A stretch of DNA of 34,529 bases from an uncultured Lentisphaerota bacterium (GCA_900320095.1 ONQZ01000012.1:49454-83982), one strand, 5' to 3'. Counted from the stretch's first letter, positions 8,176-16,354 are shown. Notes: generated by a model not told the origin, from the sequence alone. Program-made: numbers and translations.

Positions 8176-8182
8176 TGGACGA

Positions 8183-9136
8183 TTACTCCATATTTCCCGG
8201 TTTGTCCTCGCACTCGCCGCGGCAGCCGAAGGGGATATGCACGGAGGGGGTGAACTCCTTTGCGGCTTCGAGGTGGGGGGACCACTGGTCGTCGAAATAG
8301 ATGTGGGGGCGGAGCTGCTTCAGGATGCGGCTTTTGTTCATGCCGCCGAGCGTGAACGTCTGGTCGACGGTGATGTTCCAGTCGCGGAGCGTGGTGGCGA
8401 GACGCCACTGCGCCGGGCCGTTTCGCGCCGTGACGATGGCGGTGCGCAGGAACCTGTGGTAGTTCGGGTTGGCGCTGCGGCGGTCCTCCTCCATGGTGTG
8501 CAGGCGGCCGAGTTTGGCGAAGAGGTCGGCGAGCGGGCCGGGACCGAGCGGGATGCGCGAATGGGTGGATTCCGATTTCCAGAACTTGTCGATGCCGCCG
8601 TCCTGGAAGACCTGTTCCGCGCTGTCGTCGGCGAGCACGCCGTCGAAGTCGAACGCCACGCGGAGCTCGTCGTCGCTTTCGTCGTCGTTGAGCTTGCTGT
8701 CCAGCACGTAGCCGGCGGCGAACCCGCGCCGGATGGCGTCGCGCACGTCGGCTTCGTTGCCGGAGAGGAAGAGCGAGACGTTGTAGGCGTCGATGTAGTC
8801 CACGGGGTGTCCGTCGGTGAGGAACGCCGAGCGCGTGATGTCGAGTCCGTAATGGTCGATGCAGCGGAGGACGCGGTTTCCGGTGTCCGGGTCGTTGTGG
8901 CTGAGGAGGACGACCTCGACGGGCTTGGTCTCGGGGAAGAGGTCGTTGAATTTGAGGAAGCGCCGGATGAACGGGAACGCGATGCCGGGCTCGAGGATGC
9001 AGTCCTCGTGGTCGCGCTGGTACTGGCGGTAGGCGGAAAGGCCCTTGCTGCGGTAGATCTCGTCGGCGACGTCCAGGCGGAAGAGCGCGCTGGAAGCGAC
9101 CGCGATCACGAGCTTGTCTTCGATGGGGAACGCCAT
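8183..9136 (-). CDS. Cytosolic 5'-nucleotidase (NT5C1-like family)
   Basis: The 317-residue protein matches the bacterial relatives of cytosolic 5'-nucleotidase I, a haloacid-dehalogenase-type phosphatase. The key site is RVAFDFDGVLADDSAE (about 159-174), holding the nucleophile and acid/base aspartates. Other recognisable stretches are VVLLSHNDPDTGNRV, FLTDGHPVDYIDAYNVSLFL and, near the C-terminus, PHIYFDDQWSPHLEAA. It would hydrolyse nucleoside 5'-monophosphates in the cytoplasm; the preferred base cannot be read from the sequence. The ATG lies 3 bases after the nnr stop codon, with GGAGGC in the nnr 3' end as its ribosome-binding site, so the two genes form an operon and are probably translationally coupled. 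The pairing links nucleotide turnover with repair of damaged nicotinamide nucleotides. Confidence 0.85.
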   Translation of the reverse strand: MAFPIEDKLVIAVASSALFRLDVADEIYRSKGLSAYRQYQRDHEDCILEPGIAFPFIRRFLKFNDLFPETKPVEVVLLSHNDPDTGNRVLRCIDHYGLDITRSAFLTDGHPVDYIDAYNVSLFLSGNEADVRDAIRRGFAAGYVLDSKLNDDESDDELRVAFDFDGVLADDSAEQVFQDGGIDKFWKSESTHSRIPLGPGPLADLFAKLGRLHTMEEDRRSANPNYHRFLRTAIVTARNGPAQWRLATTLRDWNITVDQTFTLGGMNKSRILKQLRPHIYFDDQWSPHLEAAKEFTPSVHIPFGCRGECEDKPGNME

Positions 9137-9139
9137 GGG

Positions 9140-10669
9140 TCAGACGCCTCCTTTGCGGATGTAGTCGAACGCGCCGGGGATGCGCGTCAGCAGGTCGTCG
9201 GCGATGACGCCGCGTCCGGCGAACGGGGCGTCCAGCTCGCCGAGCAGACCGTGGACGAAGACGCCGTTTTTCGCCGCCGTGAAGAGGGAATTCGAGGCGG
9301 GCGCGAGGGCGGCGACGATGCCGGAAAGGAGGTCGCCGCTTCCGGCGGTCGCGAGCACGGGCGATCCGCTCAGATTGAGCGCGTAGAGGCCATTCGGGGA
9401 CATCACGACGGTGCGGACGCCTTTTAGAACGACGTGAAGCGCGGTGAACTTCGCGAGGGCTTCGGCGCGTTCGATACGCCCGCGGCCGGAGTTCAGCCCG
9501 AGCGCCGCTTCCAGGCGCTTCATCTCGCCCTCGTGCGGCGTGACGACCGTGGCGGTGCCGAGTTCGTGCAGGAGATCGGGATGCTTCGCAATCAGGTTCA
9601 GCGCGTCGGCGTCGAGGAGAAGCGGACACTGCGCGGACGCCATGAGCTTCCGCAAGAACGGCACGGTCTCCTCGGCGGTGTTCATGCCCATGCCGGCGGC
9701 GACCGCGGAGACGTTCGGCGGCAGCTCCAGCGCCTCGGCGGACTTCGCCGAAAAAACGCCGTTTCCGTCGTCGGGGAGACGCTTCACGATGAGCGCCTTC
9801 GGCGGGGCGCAGACGATCTCCATGGAGGCGGGGACGTACACGGTCACGAGCCCCGCGCCCGCCCGGAGCGCGGCCTCGGCGGTCAGGAACGGCGCGGACG
9901 GGTAGTCGCTGCTGCCGCCGATCACCGCCACATGGCCGCGTTTCTGCTTGTAAGTGTCGAACTCGACCGGATGCAGGCTCAGGGCGCGGCGGACGTCCGC
10001 CAGCCCGGTGCACGGCACGATCCGCATGACCGAAGCGTCCGGCAGGTCGTCCGGCAGCCCGATGTCCACGACGCGGATGCGTCCGCAGAGTTCGGGTCCG
10101 CGTCCGGTCAGCATCCCGGTCTTCGGGAACCCGAACGTGACGGTGACGTCCGCGCGCACTGCCGCGCCGCCGCGCACTTCGCCGTCGTCGGCGTCGAGCC
10201 CGGACGGCAGATCGGCGGCGATGACCGGGAGATTCAGGTAGTTCACGAGGTTGATCCAGTGGAGCCAGGGTTCCTTCAGCGTGCCGCTGAACCCGGTGCC
10301 GAGGAGGGCGTCGATCACGACGGCGCCTTTGAGGTCGGCGGCGTGAAGCTCCGCGGCGCGTTCGATGCCGTCCGGGAGTTGCGACCAGGCGCGGAGGGCG
10401 TCGCCTTTGAACTCGGACGCCGGGCAGGTGTGGAAGATCTTCACGCGGCATCCGCGCTCGAACAGCGCTTTCGCGGCGACGAAGCCGTCGCCCGCGTTGT
10501 TGCCCTTGCCCGCGAGGACCGCGAAGAACGCGCCGCAGTCGCGGAACGCCTCGGCTTCCCTGGCGAGCGCTTCGCCGGCTATGGTCATCATGACCCACGA
10601 ATCGACAAGTCCCTGCTGGATTGCGGCGGCTTCGACGGAACGCATGTGTGTACCGGAAATGGCTTTCAT
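9140..10669 (-). CDS. nnr: Bifunctional NAD(P)H-hydrate epimerase / ADP-dependent dehydratase
   Basis: The 509-residue protein repairs hydrated NADH and NADPH. The N-terminal epimerase (about 1-220) shows GKGNNAGDGFVAA (54-66), VIDALLGTGFSG (118-129) and DLPSGLDADDG (153-163). The C-terminal dehydratase (about 225-509), a ribokinase-like fold that uses ADP, shows GHVAVIGGSSDYPSAP (245-260), AALRAGAGLVTVYVP, TPHEGEMKRL (377-386), VLKGVRTVV and AGSGDLLSGIVAA (442-454). Both halves look complete and their length is normal for the family. A strong AGGAGGTC ribosome-binding site lies 7 bases before the ATG. It is the first gene of a two-gene unit with the nucleotidase. I found no confident promoter in the 160 bases upstream. 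Confidence 0.95.
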   Translation of the reverse strand: MKAISGTHMRSVEAAAIQQGLVDSWVMMTIAGEALAREAEAFRDCGAFFAVLAGKGNNAGDGFVAAKALFERGCRVKIFHTCPASEFKGDALRAWSQLPDGIERAAELHAADLKGAVVIDALLGTGFSGTLKEPWLHWINLVNYLNLPVIAADLPSGLDADDGEVRGGAAVRADVTVTFGFPKTGMLTGRGPELCGRIRVVDIGLPDDLPDASVMRIVPCTGLADVRRALSLHPVEFDTYKQKRGHVAVIGGSSDYPSAPFLTAEAALRAGAGLVTVYVPASMEIVCAPPKALIVKRLPDDGNGVFSAKSAEALELPPNVSAVAAGMGMNTAEETVPFLRKLMASAQCPLLLDADALNLIAKHPDLLHELGTATVVTPHEGEMKRLEAALGLNSGRGRIERAEALAKFTALHVVLKGVRTVVMSPNGLYALNLSGSPVLATAGSGDLLSGIVAALAPASNSLFTAAKNGVFVHGLLGELDAPFAGRGVIADDLLTRIPGAFDYIRKGGV

Positions 10670-10749
10670 GGCGCGACCTCCTGTGCGGCGTCGCCGGCGG
10701 AAATCACCGGGGCGCCCGTATGTTTTTGCGGAAATAATCCGTTTTTGAT

Positions 10750-10778
10750 TTGTCTTAATTGGGTTTACGGTGTAAATT
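10750..10778 (+). promoter_or_regulatory. Candidate promoter for the glycosyltransferase-rlmN-recO unit
   Basis: TTGTCT, a 17-bp spacer and TAAATT, about 50 bases before the ATG at 10832. The match is weaker than the other promoters in this window. Confidence 0.4.
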
Positions 10779-10831
10779 TACTACATCTTTTTTCTTTTTC
10801 AACATGTATTAAGAGGTTTTCACCCTTTTTT

Positions 10832-12517
10832 ATGGCCATTTTCGAAGAAAAACAGCCTTCGGTGCGCTGGACCGTGCTGCTGATCGCCGCGGTGTTCCTC
10901 GTTGCCTTCCCGCTCGTGCAGATCGGGATGAACGAGCTGTACTCCACGGAGGGCGAGTACGCGGCGGCGGCGCTCGAGTTCACCGGGGCGAACACGCTGG
11001 TGACCGTGCACGGCACGCTGCCGGACTCGGTGTTCCCGCTGTACCCGGCGATGGTGCGCCTGCTGCTGAACTGCGGCCTGCCGCTCGAGTTTTCATTGCG
11101 GTTCATGTCGCTGCTGCCGCTGGCGCTGCTGGCGCTGCTGACGGGTCTGATCTGCGGACGCTCCACGGACCGGCAGGCGGGCGCGGCGGCGGCCGTCATC
11201 GTGCTGACCACGATCCTGGCGGGGTCGAAAGCGCCGGAGGGGTATCCGCAGCTCCTGTCCGCGCTGATCGTGTACGGCGGGTGGATGCTGTGGTTCTACC
11301 TCGGGTTCATCCGGTCGAACTGGAACGCCGCGTGGCTGTCGGTCGGGGTGTTCGGCGGGCTGGCGTTCTACTCCAACGGCCTCACGGCGGTGGTGTATTT
11401 CCTCGTGCCGCTGGCGTTCCAGCAGAGACCGTTCCGGGTGTGGTCGAAGCTCAACAAGCCGGGGCTTCTCGCGGCGCTCCTGCTGGGCGCGGTCTTCTTC
11501 TTCGCGTGGCTGACGCCGATCCAGAATTTTCTGGCGGCGAACCCGGAGCTTCCGCACGAAGCGCCGCACTTCCGCATCCTGACCTACTTCCGGGACATCG
11601 CGGTCCGTCCGTTCGACGCCTTCTTCCGGTTCTTCCCGTGGTCGCTGATGCTGTGGGCTCCGTTCTGCCCGGCGCTGATCGCGATCGAACGCAATCCCCT
11701 GCTTATCAAGTATCACCGGATCCTGTTCGTGGTGCTCGGACTGCTGATCTGGTTCAACCCCCACACAAAACCGCGCGATTTCTTCTATCTTCTGCCGCTC
11801 GCGTCCGTGCTGGCGGCGTGCAACTACTGGATCCTTGTGCGGCGCTACGCCGGGAAGTTCTTCGGCATCTTCATGCTGCTTTCGGTGCTGGCGCTCGCGG
11901 CGGTCGCGGCGGCGGTGGCCTACCTGATCCTGCCGCAGGACGTGTTTTCGAAGTTCGCGGTCGGGGTCGAGCTTCCCGAGGCGAAACCGGCCGTTACCGC
12001 GCTGATGACGGCGGAGATCGTGCTGTCGTTCGTCGCGGCGGTCGCGGCGCTCGTGCTGATCCGCCTGCGCCGCCCCGTCTGGATGGCCTATCTGTTCGTG
12101 TTCGCGTCGTTCATGCTGCTTTTCTGGGCGGTGGTGAATCCGGTCCGGAGCATGAAGGAGAACAAACGGGACCTGGCGGACGGCATCCTGACCGCGCTGA
12201 ACGGGAAAGAGGCCGCGCCGGAATCCGGACCCGTTCCCGCGACGCTGTACAAGGACCCCGCCATCATGGGGCTGTATTCCGAGGGCTGCTACATCGGGAT
12301 CCCGATCCGCACGCTGGCCCACGACAAGATACCCGCGAGCGTCGACCCCGCCTATGTGCTGACGGCGGACGTGCCCTCGCACATCGCACGGACCTGGACG
12401 CGCCTCTACGACTGCGAGTACCGGGGCAAACATCTGTACATCTACAAGGGCGTTTCTCTCAAGAAGGAGCTTTCCGATGACGACGACTACTTCGACTACG
12501 ACTATGACTACGAATGA
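10832..12517 (+). CDS. ArnT-like GT-C family membrane glycosyltransferase
   Basis: The 561-residue protein has about ten or more transmembrane helices, beginning at residues about 13-31 (WTVLLIAAVFLVAFPLVQI). The first external loop carries an acidic motif (ELYSTEGEYAAAA), in the position where lipid-phosphate-dependent glycosyltransferases of the ArnT/PMT type have catalytic Asp or Glu. It also has FFPWSLMLWAPFCP and FNPHTKPRDFFYLLPL, typical of this superfamily. It would transfer a sugar from a polyprenyl-phosphate donor to an envelope acceptor such as lipid A or protein; neither can be named. The frame is open far upstream, but that region is antisense to nnr, so the ATG at 10832 is used. 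Its ribosome-binding site (AAGAGG, 15 bases away) is poor. The C-terminus is a striking acidic Asp/Tyr tail (DDDDYFDYDYDYE) encoded by the 41 bases shared with rlmN. Confidence 0.8.
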   Translation: MAIFEEKQPSVRWTVLLIAAVFLVAFPLVQIGMNELYSTEGEYAAAALEFTGANTLVTVHGTLPDSVFPLYPAMVRLLLNCGLPLEFSLRFMSLLPLALLALLTGLICGRSTDRQAGAAAAVIVLTTILAGSKAPEGYPQLLSALIVYGGWMLWFYLGFIRSNWNAAWLSVGVFGGLAFYSNGLTAVVYFLVPLAFQQRPFRVWSKLNKPGLLAALLLGAVFFFAWLTPIQNFLAANPELPHEAPHFRILTYFRDIAVRPFDAFFRFFPWSLMLWAPFCPALIAIERNPLLIKYHRILFVVLGLLIWFNPHTKPRDFFYLLPLASVLAACNYWILVRRYAGKFFGIFMLLSVLALAAVAAAVAYLILPQDVFSKFAVGVELPEAKPAVTALMTAEIVLSFVAAVAALVLIRLRRPVWMAYLFVFASFMLLFWAVVNPVRSMKENKRDLADGILTALNGKEAAPESGPVPATLYKDPAIMGLYSEGCYIGIPIRTLAHDKIPASVDPAYVLTADVPSHIARTWTRLYDCEYRGKHLYIYKGVSLKKELSDDDDYFDYDYDYE

Positions 12518-14672
12518 GGCGAAACCGTATCTGGCGTCCGCCTCGAAACAGGATATCGCAGCGGCGCTGAAAGCCGCCGGACAGCCCGGATACCGCGCCG
12601 ACCAGGTCTACGACTGGATCGTGAAGAAATGGGTCGTCGACCCGGCGCTCATGACGAATCTTTCCGCGGCCGCGAAGGAGGCGCTTTCGGCGGCGTTCCT
12701 GTGCCCGTCGGTCGCGATCGAGGCGGAGTACCCCGCCGACGACGGGTCCGCGAAGTATCTGCTCCGGCTTCACGACGGCGAAGCGGTGGAATGCGCCCGG
12801 ATTCCCGCCGAGGACGGCCGCATGACGTTCTGCCTGAGCTCGCAGGTCGGCTGCCCCGTGTCCTGCGTGTTCTGCTCCAGCGGCGAATCCGGCCTCACGC
12901 GCAACCTCGCCGCGGGCGAGATCGTCGAACAGTATTTCCTGCTCTGCCGTAAGCTCGGACAGGCCCCGGACAACGTGGTCATGATGGGCATCGGCGAACC
13001 GCTCCTGAACTTCGACAACCTCGTCGCCGCGCTGAACGTGATCACGAACCCGGACGGCGTCGCGCTGGCACAGCGCCGCGTGACCATCTCCACCAGCGGC
13101 TGGACGCCCGGGATCAAGGCGCTGACCGAACTGCACAAGCAGTGGAATCTGGCGCTTTCGCTCCACGCCCCGGACGACAAGACACGCGCGATGCTCATCC
13201 CGACAAAATTCCGCCGCGACATCCGCGAGATCCTCGCCGCCTGCCGGGAACACCGCGAGGCCACGGGGCGTCTGCTCACCATCGAATACGTCCTGCTCGC
13301 GGGCATCAACGATTCGCCTGAAATGGGGCGCAAATTCGCGCGTCTCGCCGCCGACGCGGGCGCGAAGGTGAACCTCATCCCCTACAACAAGGCGCGCGGC
13401 GCGTTCGAGCGTCCCTCGCGCGAGGCGGTCAAACGCTTCGAAAACGCGCTGAAGACCCTGCATGTGCCGGTGACCGTCCGCGTCGAAAAGGGCGCTTCCG
13501 CCACGGCCGCGTGCGGACAGCTCCGCGCGAACTCGAAAAAGACCGCCGCGGGCAAAGCTGTTACGGTGTTCGCCGCCGTCCTCGCGCTCCTCGCCGCGAC
13601 CTCCTGTGCCTGGTTCTCCTCGCAGCCGAAGGAGCTCAACGAGCATCAGCGCGAGCTCATGGCGCAGGTCTACAGCCCGGAAGAGGACCTCGCTCCGCTC
13701 TACAACGCGCTTTCGTACACCGACCCGAACTTCATCGACCCCGATACCGGACGCACCCCGCTCATGACCGCCATCGCGCTCGCCGATGTGCCGCGCGTCT
13801 CCGCGCTCCTTGCATCCAAGGCCGATCCGGATGCCGCGGATGCGAACGGCGTCCGCGCGATCCACTACGCCGCGGGCGAACCCGATCCGGCGATCCTGCG
13901 CACGCTCATCGTCGCGGGCGCGGACATCAACGCGAAGGGCCGCACCGGCAAGACGCCGCTCATGGAGGCCGCCCGCCTCGGGATGCTCCAGAACGTGAAG
14001 ATCCTCGTCGACGCGGGCGCGGACCTGAACGCGCACGACGACCAGAACCGCAGCACCCTGATGTTCGCCGCGATGGCGAAGCAGTCCTCGCTCGACATCG
14101 TGAAGTTCCTGCACGCGCACAGCGCGCCCGATCTCTCGTTCAGCGACAAGGGCGAGACCCCGCTCTTCCTCGCCATCGACCACGGCAACACCGATACCGC
14201 GCTGTATCTGATCAAGGGCGTCGAACAGTTCGAAGGGAACCAGACCCTCGACGCAGGCGTGGTCGAGATCGAATACACCGTCTTCAACCGCTACAACGAG
14301 GCCACCGCCATCGGTCTCGCCGCCATGCGGCACGCGATCTACGCCAACGACATGAAGGTCGTGCAGGCGCTGGTCGAACGCAACCTGCCGCTGAATTCGA
14401 GCATCAACCGCATCTACCGGGGGTTGAAACGGATCAATATCGAAGGTTTCCACGATCTCCTCGCACGAAACGGCATCATCGAGGACGGCAAAAAGCCGCT
14501 CTTCTGGGCCGCCGAGACCAACAACGTGCCGATCATGGAGTACCTGGTGGAGCACGGCGCCAACCCCAACGAGATCGACCACGCCGGAAACCGTCCAATC
14601 GCCTACGCCCGCCGACGCGAGGCGATAGACTTCCTTGATAAAGCCATGAAGCTCGCCAACGAGGAAGAATGA
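12477..14672 (+). CDS. rlmN: RlmN-type radical SAM methyltransferase fused in frame to a lipobox and ankyrin-repeat domain
   Basis: The 731-residue frame has two halves. Residues about 15-350 are a complete RlmN (23S rRNA A2503 / tRNA A37 C2-methyltransferase): the cluster CPVSCVFC (Cys126, 130, 133), resolving Cys119 in TFCLSSQVG, MGIGEPLLN, LSLHAPDD, NLIPYN and the methyl-carrying Cys346 in ACGQL. RlmN proteins normally end just after ACGQL. Here the frame runs on through KKTAAGK, a hydrophobic stretch and a lipobox-like AATSC (Cys377), then about six ankyrin repeats (about 420-725; for example GKTPLMEAARLGML and KKPLFWAAETNNVPIMEYLV). The second half therefore looks like an independent lipoprotein that has lost its own start. 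The only alternative start is a GTG at 13566 without a ribosome-binding site. GGAG lies 7 bases before the ATG, inside the preceding gene, which it overlaps by 41 bases. The stop overlaps recO by ATGA. Confidence 0.85.
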   Translation: MTTTTSTTTMTTNEAKPYLASASKQDIAAALKAAGQPGYRADQVYDWIVKKWVVDPALMTNLSAAAKEALSAAFLCPSVAIEAEYPADDGSAKYLLRLHDGEAVECARIPAEDGRMTFCLSSQVGCPVSCVFCSSGESGLTRNLAAGEIVEQYFLLCRKLGQAPDNVVMMGIGEPLLNFDNLVAALNVITNPDGVALAQRRVTISTSGWTPGIKALTELHKQWNLALSLHAPDDKTRAMLIPTKFRRDIREILAACREHREATGRLLTIEYVLLAGINDSPEMGRKFARLAADAGAKVNLIPYNKARGAFERPSREAVKRFENALKTLHVPVTVRVEKGASATAACGQLRANSKKTAAGKAVTVFAAVLALLAATSCAWFSSQPKELNEHQRELMAQVYSPEEDLAPLYNALSYTDPNFIDPDTGRTPLMTAIALADVPRVSALLASKADPDAADANGVRAIHYAAGEPDPAILRTLIVAGADINAKGRTGKTPLMEAARLGMLQNVKILVDAGADLNAHDDQNRSTLMFAAMAKQSSLDIVKFLHAHSAPDLSFSDKGETPLFLAIDHGNTDTALYLIKGVEQFEGNQTLDAGVVEIEYTVFNRYNEATAIGLAAMRHAIYANDMKVVQALVERNLPLNSSINRIYRGLKRINIEGFHDLLARNGIIEDGKKPLFWAAETNNVPIMEYLVEHGANPNEIDHAGNRPIAYARRREAIDFLDKAMKLANEEE

Positions 14673-15271
14673 CCGCGGCCGGCTTCAAAACCCGGTACAT
14701 GATCCTCCGGAAAACGCCGTTCCGGGACACCAGCCTCGTGGTCGCCGGGATCAGCGCGGACCACGGACGGCTTGATTTCGTGCTGAAGGGCGCGCGCGCC
14801 ATCGGGAAAAAACAGTTCCCGACCGCGGACGTTTTCCGCGAATATCTCCTCGAATTCCGGCCCGCGCGCCGCCCGGAATCCATGCCGACGCTCGTTTCCC
14901 TGGACCTGACCGCCTCGCACGACGGCATCGCGCAGTCCATGGACTGCTACCTCGCCGCGTGTTCGTTCGCCGCCGAGACGCTCCGCCGCGCGCAGCCCAT
15001 GCTGGAAATGCCGCTGACCTGGCAGGCGTTCTCCGTGATGCTGACGCGCATGGAACGCACCCTCTCGCCCAGAATCCCGCTCATGCTCGCGCGTCTCGCC
15101 GTCCTGCGCGAACACGGCATGCTTTCCGACGTCGTGCCGTACCCGGACCTGATCGCGCCGCTGTTCCGGTGCGCCGTCGAGGCGGACGCGCCGTGGCCGG
15201 AGGTCGACGAAACCGCGCTGAACCGGATCGACAGCTGGGTGGAGACCCGTTTCCGCATGCTTTCGGTCTGA
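14669..15271 (+). CDS. recO: DNA repair protein RecO, short form
   Basis: The 200-residue protein begins with the RecO OB-fold (TRYMILRKTPFRDTSLVVAG, then HGRLDFVLKGARA, about 8-45), followed by the helical domain. RecO works with RecR to load RecA onto SSB-coated DNA in recombinational repair. It is shorter than the usual 230-250 residues and lacks the C-terminal Cys4 zinc site seen in many homologues; some families naturally lack it. The ATG overlaps the stop of the rlmN-ankyrin gene in an ATGA, with a GAGGAAG-like site just upstream, so translation is probably coupled. No strong terminator follows; only a weak TTTTT/AAAAA hairpin is visible near 15276-15288. Confidence 0.8.
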   Translation: MTAAGFKTRYMILRKTPFRDTSLVVAGISADHGRLDFVLKGARAIGKKQFPTADVFREYLLEFRPARRPESMPTLVSLDLTASHDGIAQSMDCYLAACSFAAETLRRAQPMLEMPLTWQAFSVMLTRMERTLSPRIPLMLARLAVLREHGMLSDVVPYPDLIAPLFRCAVEADAPWPEVDETALNRIDSWVETRFRMLSV

Positions 15272-15331
15272 TTTTTCGTAAAAACGAGGGGAAGGACGAA
15301 AAAAAACGGGAAAAATGGGGAAAATCATGTA

Positions 15332-15440
15332 GATTCGGCGGAAAAGATGCGTTCTTATGGTTGTGTCTTTCCTGCCGGTACATCAAAAACTGATTTTTTT
15401 TGATGCGGGGCGTTGAATCGGCGGGAAAGACGCGTTCTTG
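15332..15440. repeat. Two copies of a 26-bp direct repeat upstream of the secreted repeat-protein gene
   Basis: Copies at 15332-15357 and 15415-15440 match at 22 of 26 positions, 83 bases apart. Both contain the cores TCGGCGG and GCGTTCTT. They are the main structure in the 233-base gap before the gene at 15505, where I find no good TTGACA/TATAAT-type promoter. They could be operators or alternative-sigma promoter boxes. Confidence 0.6.
15381..15405. repeat. AT-rich inverted repeat between the two 26-bp boxes
   Basis: CATCAAAA (15381-15388) and TTTTGATG (15398-15405) form an inverted repeat around a short centre, with extra A/T pairs inside. It could be a regulator-binding site or a weak bidirectional terminator for recO. 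Confidence 0.5.
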
Positions 15441-15504
15441 AAAATGCGGGACGCAGACCCGATGAAATAAGAACGGAAACCGCAAACAACACAAGGAGGC
15501 TACT

Positions 15505-16239
15505 ATGAACAAGATTCTTACACTTGCAGTCGCCGGGATCCTTTTCGCCGGAATCGGAACAACCGGAATCGTGAATGCTCAGGCGCCCTTCGGCGGACAA
15601 CAGGCCGGGACCTTCCAGCGCGGCCAGCAGGGGTTCGGCTTCGGCAGAGGCGCACAGCGCGGCGGCCGTCAGGGGTTCGGAATTGCTCCTCAGGGCGGAC
15701 GTCAGCAGGCGGGACGCGGCGGACAGCGCGGCGGACGTCAGGGGTTCGGAATTGCTCCTCAGGGCGGACGTCAGCAGGCGGGACGCGGCGGACAGCGCGG
15801 CGGACGTCAGGGCTTTGGCTTTGGCGCGGCTCCTCAGGGCGGACGCCAGCAGAGAGCCGGAAGAGGCGCACAGGGCGGCCGTCAAGGCGGCTTCGGAATC
15901 ACTCCTCAGGGCGGACGTCAGCAGGCGGGACGCCAGCAGAGAGCCGGAAGGGGCGCGCAGGGCGGCCGTCAGGGCGGCTTTGGCTTTGGCGTGATGCCGC
16001 AGAGAGGATTCGGATTTGGATTCGGACCTCAGGCACAGCCCCGCGGTCCTCAGGCAGGTCCTCAGGCTGTACAGCCCCGTGGCCCGCAGGCACAGCCCCG
16101 TGGTCCTCAGGCACAGCCCCGTGGTCCTCAGGCCGGACCTCAGGCACGTGGTCCTCAGGCACAGCCCCGTGGTCCTCAGGCCGGACCTCAGGCACAAGCT
16201 CGCGGTCCTCTGGCTGGTCCTCAGGCCAACAGAAGGTAA
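15505..16239 (+). CDS. Secreted Gly/Arg/Gln-rich low-complexity repeat protein
   Basis: The 244-residue protein has a typical Sec signal peptide (MNKILTLAVAGILFAGIGTT, cleavage near VNAQA) and an excellent AAGGAGG ribosome-binding site. The mature part is almost entirely low complexity. Residues about 28-170 repeat units such as GGRQQAGRGGQRGGRQ and GFGIAPQ, resembling RGG and FG repeats. Residues about 170-244 repeat PRGPQAQ and PQAGPQA. It has no Cys, very few acidic residues and many Arg, so it should be strongly basic and disordered. Such a protein could bind anionic polymers (LPS, nucleic acid, acidic polysaccharide) outside the cytoplasm; this is inference only. It is followed by a strong terminator and then by the ECF sigma/kinase pair, and the kinase tail has similar composition. 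I know of no named family for it. Confidence 0.85.
   Translation: MNKILTLAVAGILFAGIGTTGIVNAQAPFGGQQAGTFQRGQQGFGFGRGAQRGGRQGFGIAPQGGRQQAGRGGQRGGRQGFGIAPQGGRQQAGRGGQRGGRQGFGFGAAPQGGRQQRAGRGAQGGRQGGFGITPQGGRQQAGRQQRAGRGAQGGRQGGFGFGVMPQRGFGFGFGPQAQPRGPQAGPQAVQPRGPQAQPRGPQAQPRGPQAGPQARGPQAQPRGPQAGPQAQARGPLAGPQANRR
15661..15798 (+). repeat. Tandem 69-bp duplication inside the repeat-protein gene
   Basis: 15661-15729 and 15730-15798 are identical except for one base (C at 15666, A at 15735). Each encodes 23 residues. A third, diverged copy starts at 15799. The near identity points to recent expansion. Confidence 0.9.
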
Positions 16240-16275
16240 AAGCAGAAGGGTTGTTTCGGGCCCTGAATCTGAAAA

Positions 16276-16311
16276 AACTCCCGGTTCCCGCAAAGGTCCG
16301 GGAGTTTTTTT
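16276..16311 (+). terminator. Intrinsic terminator after the secreted repeat-protein gene
   Basis: AACTCCCGG pairs with CCGGGAGTT and is followed by a run of T. It separates the repeat-protein gene from the sigma factor promoter at 16355. Confidence 0.9.
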
Positions 16312-16354
16312 GTCTGAGGGCACCTCTATTCATTTCAAATTAACAGAGATACAC

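Noticed and set aside
9434..10831. In-frame upstream extension of the glycosyltransferase
   Set aside because: It would lie antisense to nnr and upstream of the membrane protein; the ATG at 10832 begins a normal N-terminus.
15661..16230. CRISPR array or non-coding satellite
   Set aside because: Repeats are contiguous, in frame and multiples of three, within a gene having a signal peptide and strong ribosome-binding site; there are no unique spacers.
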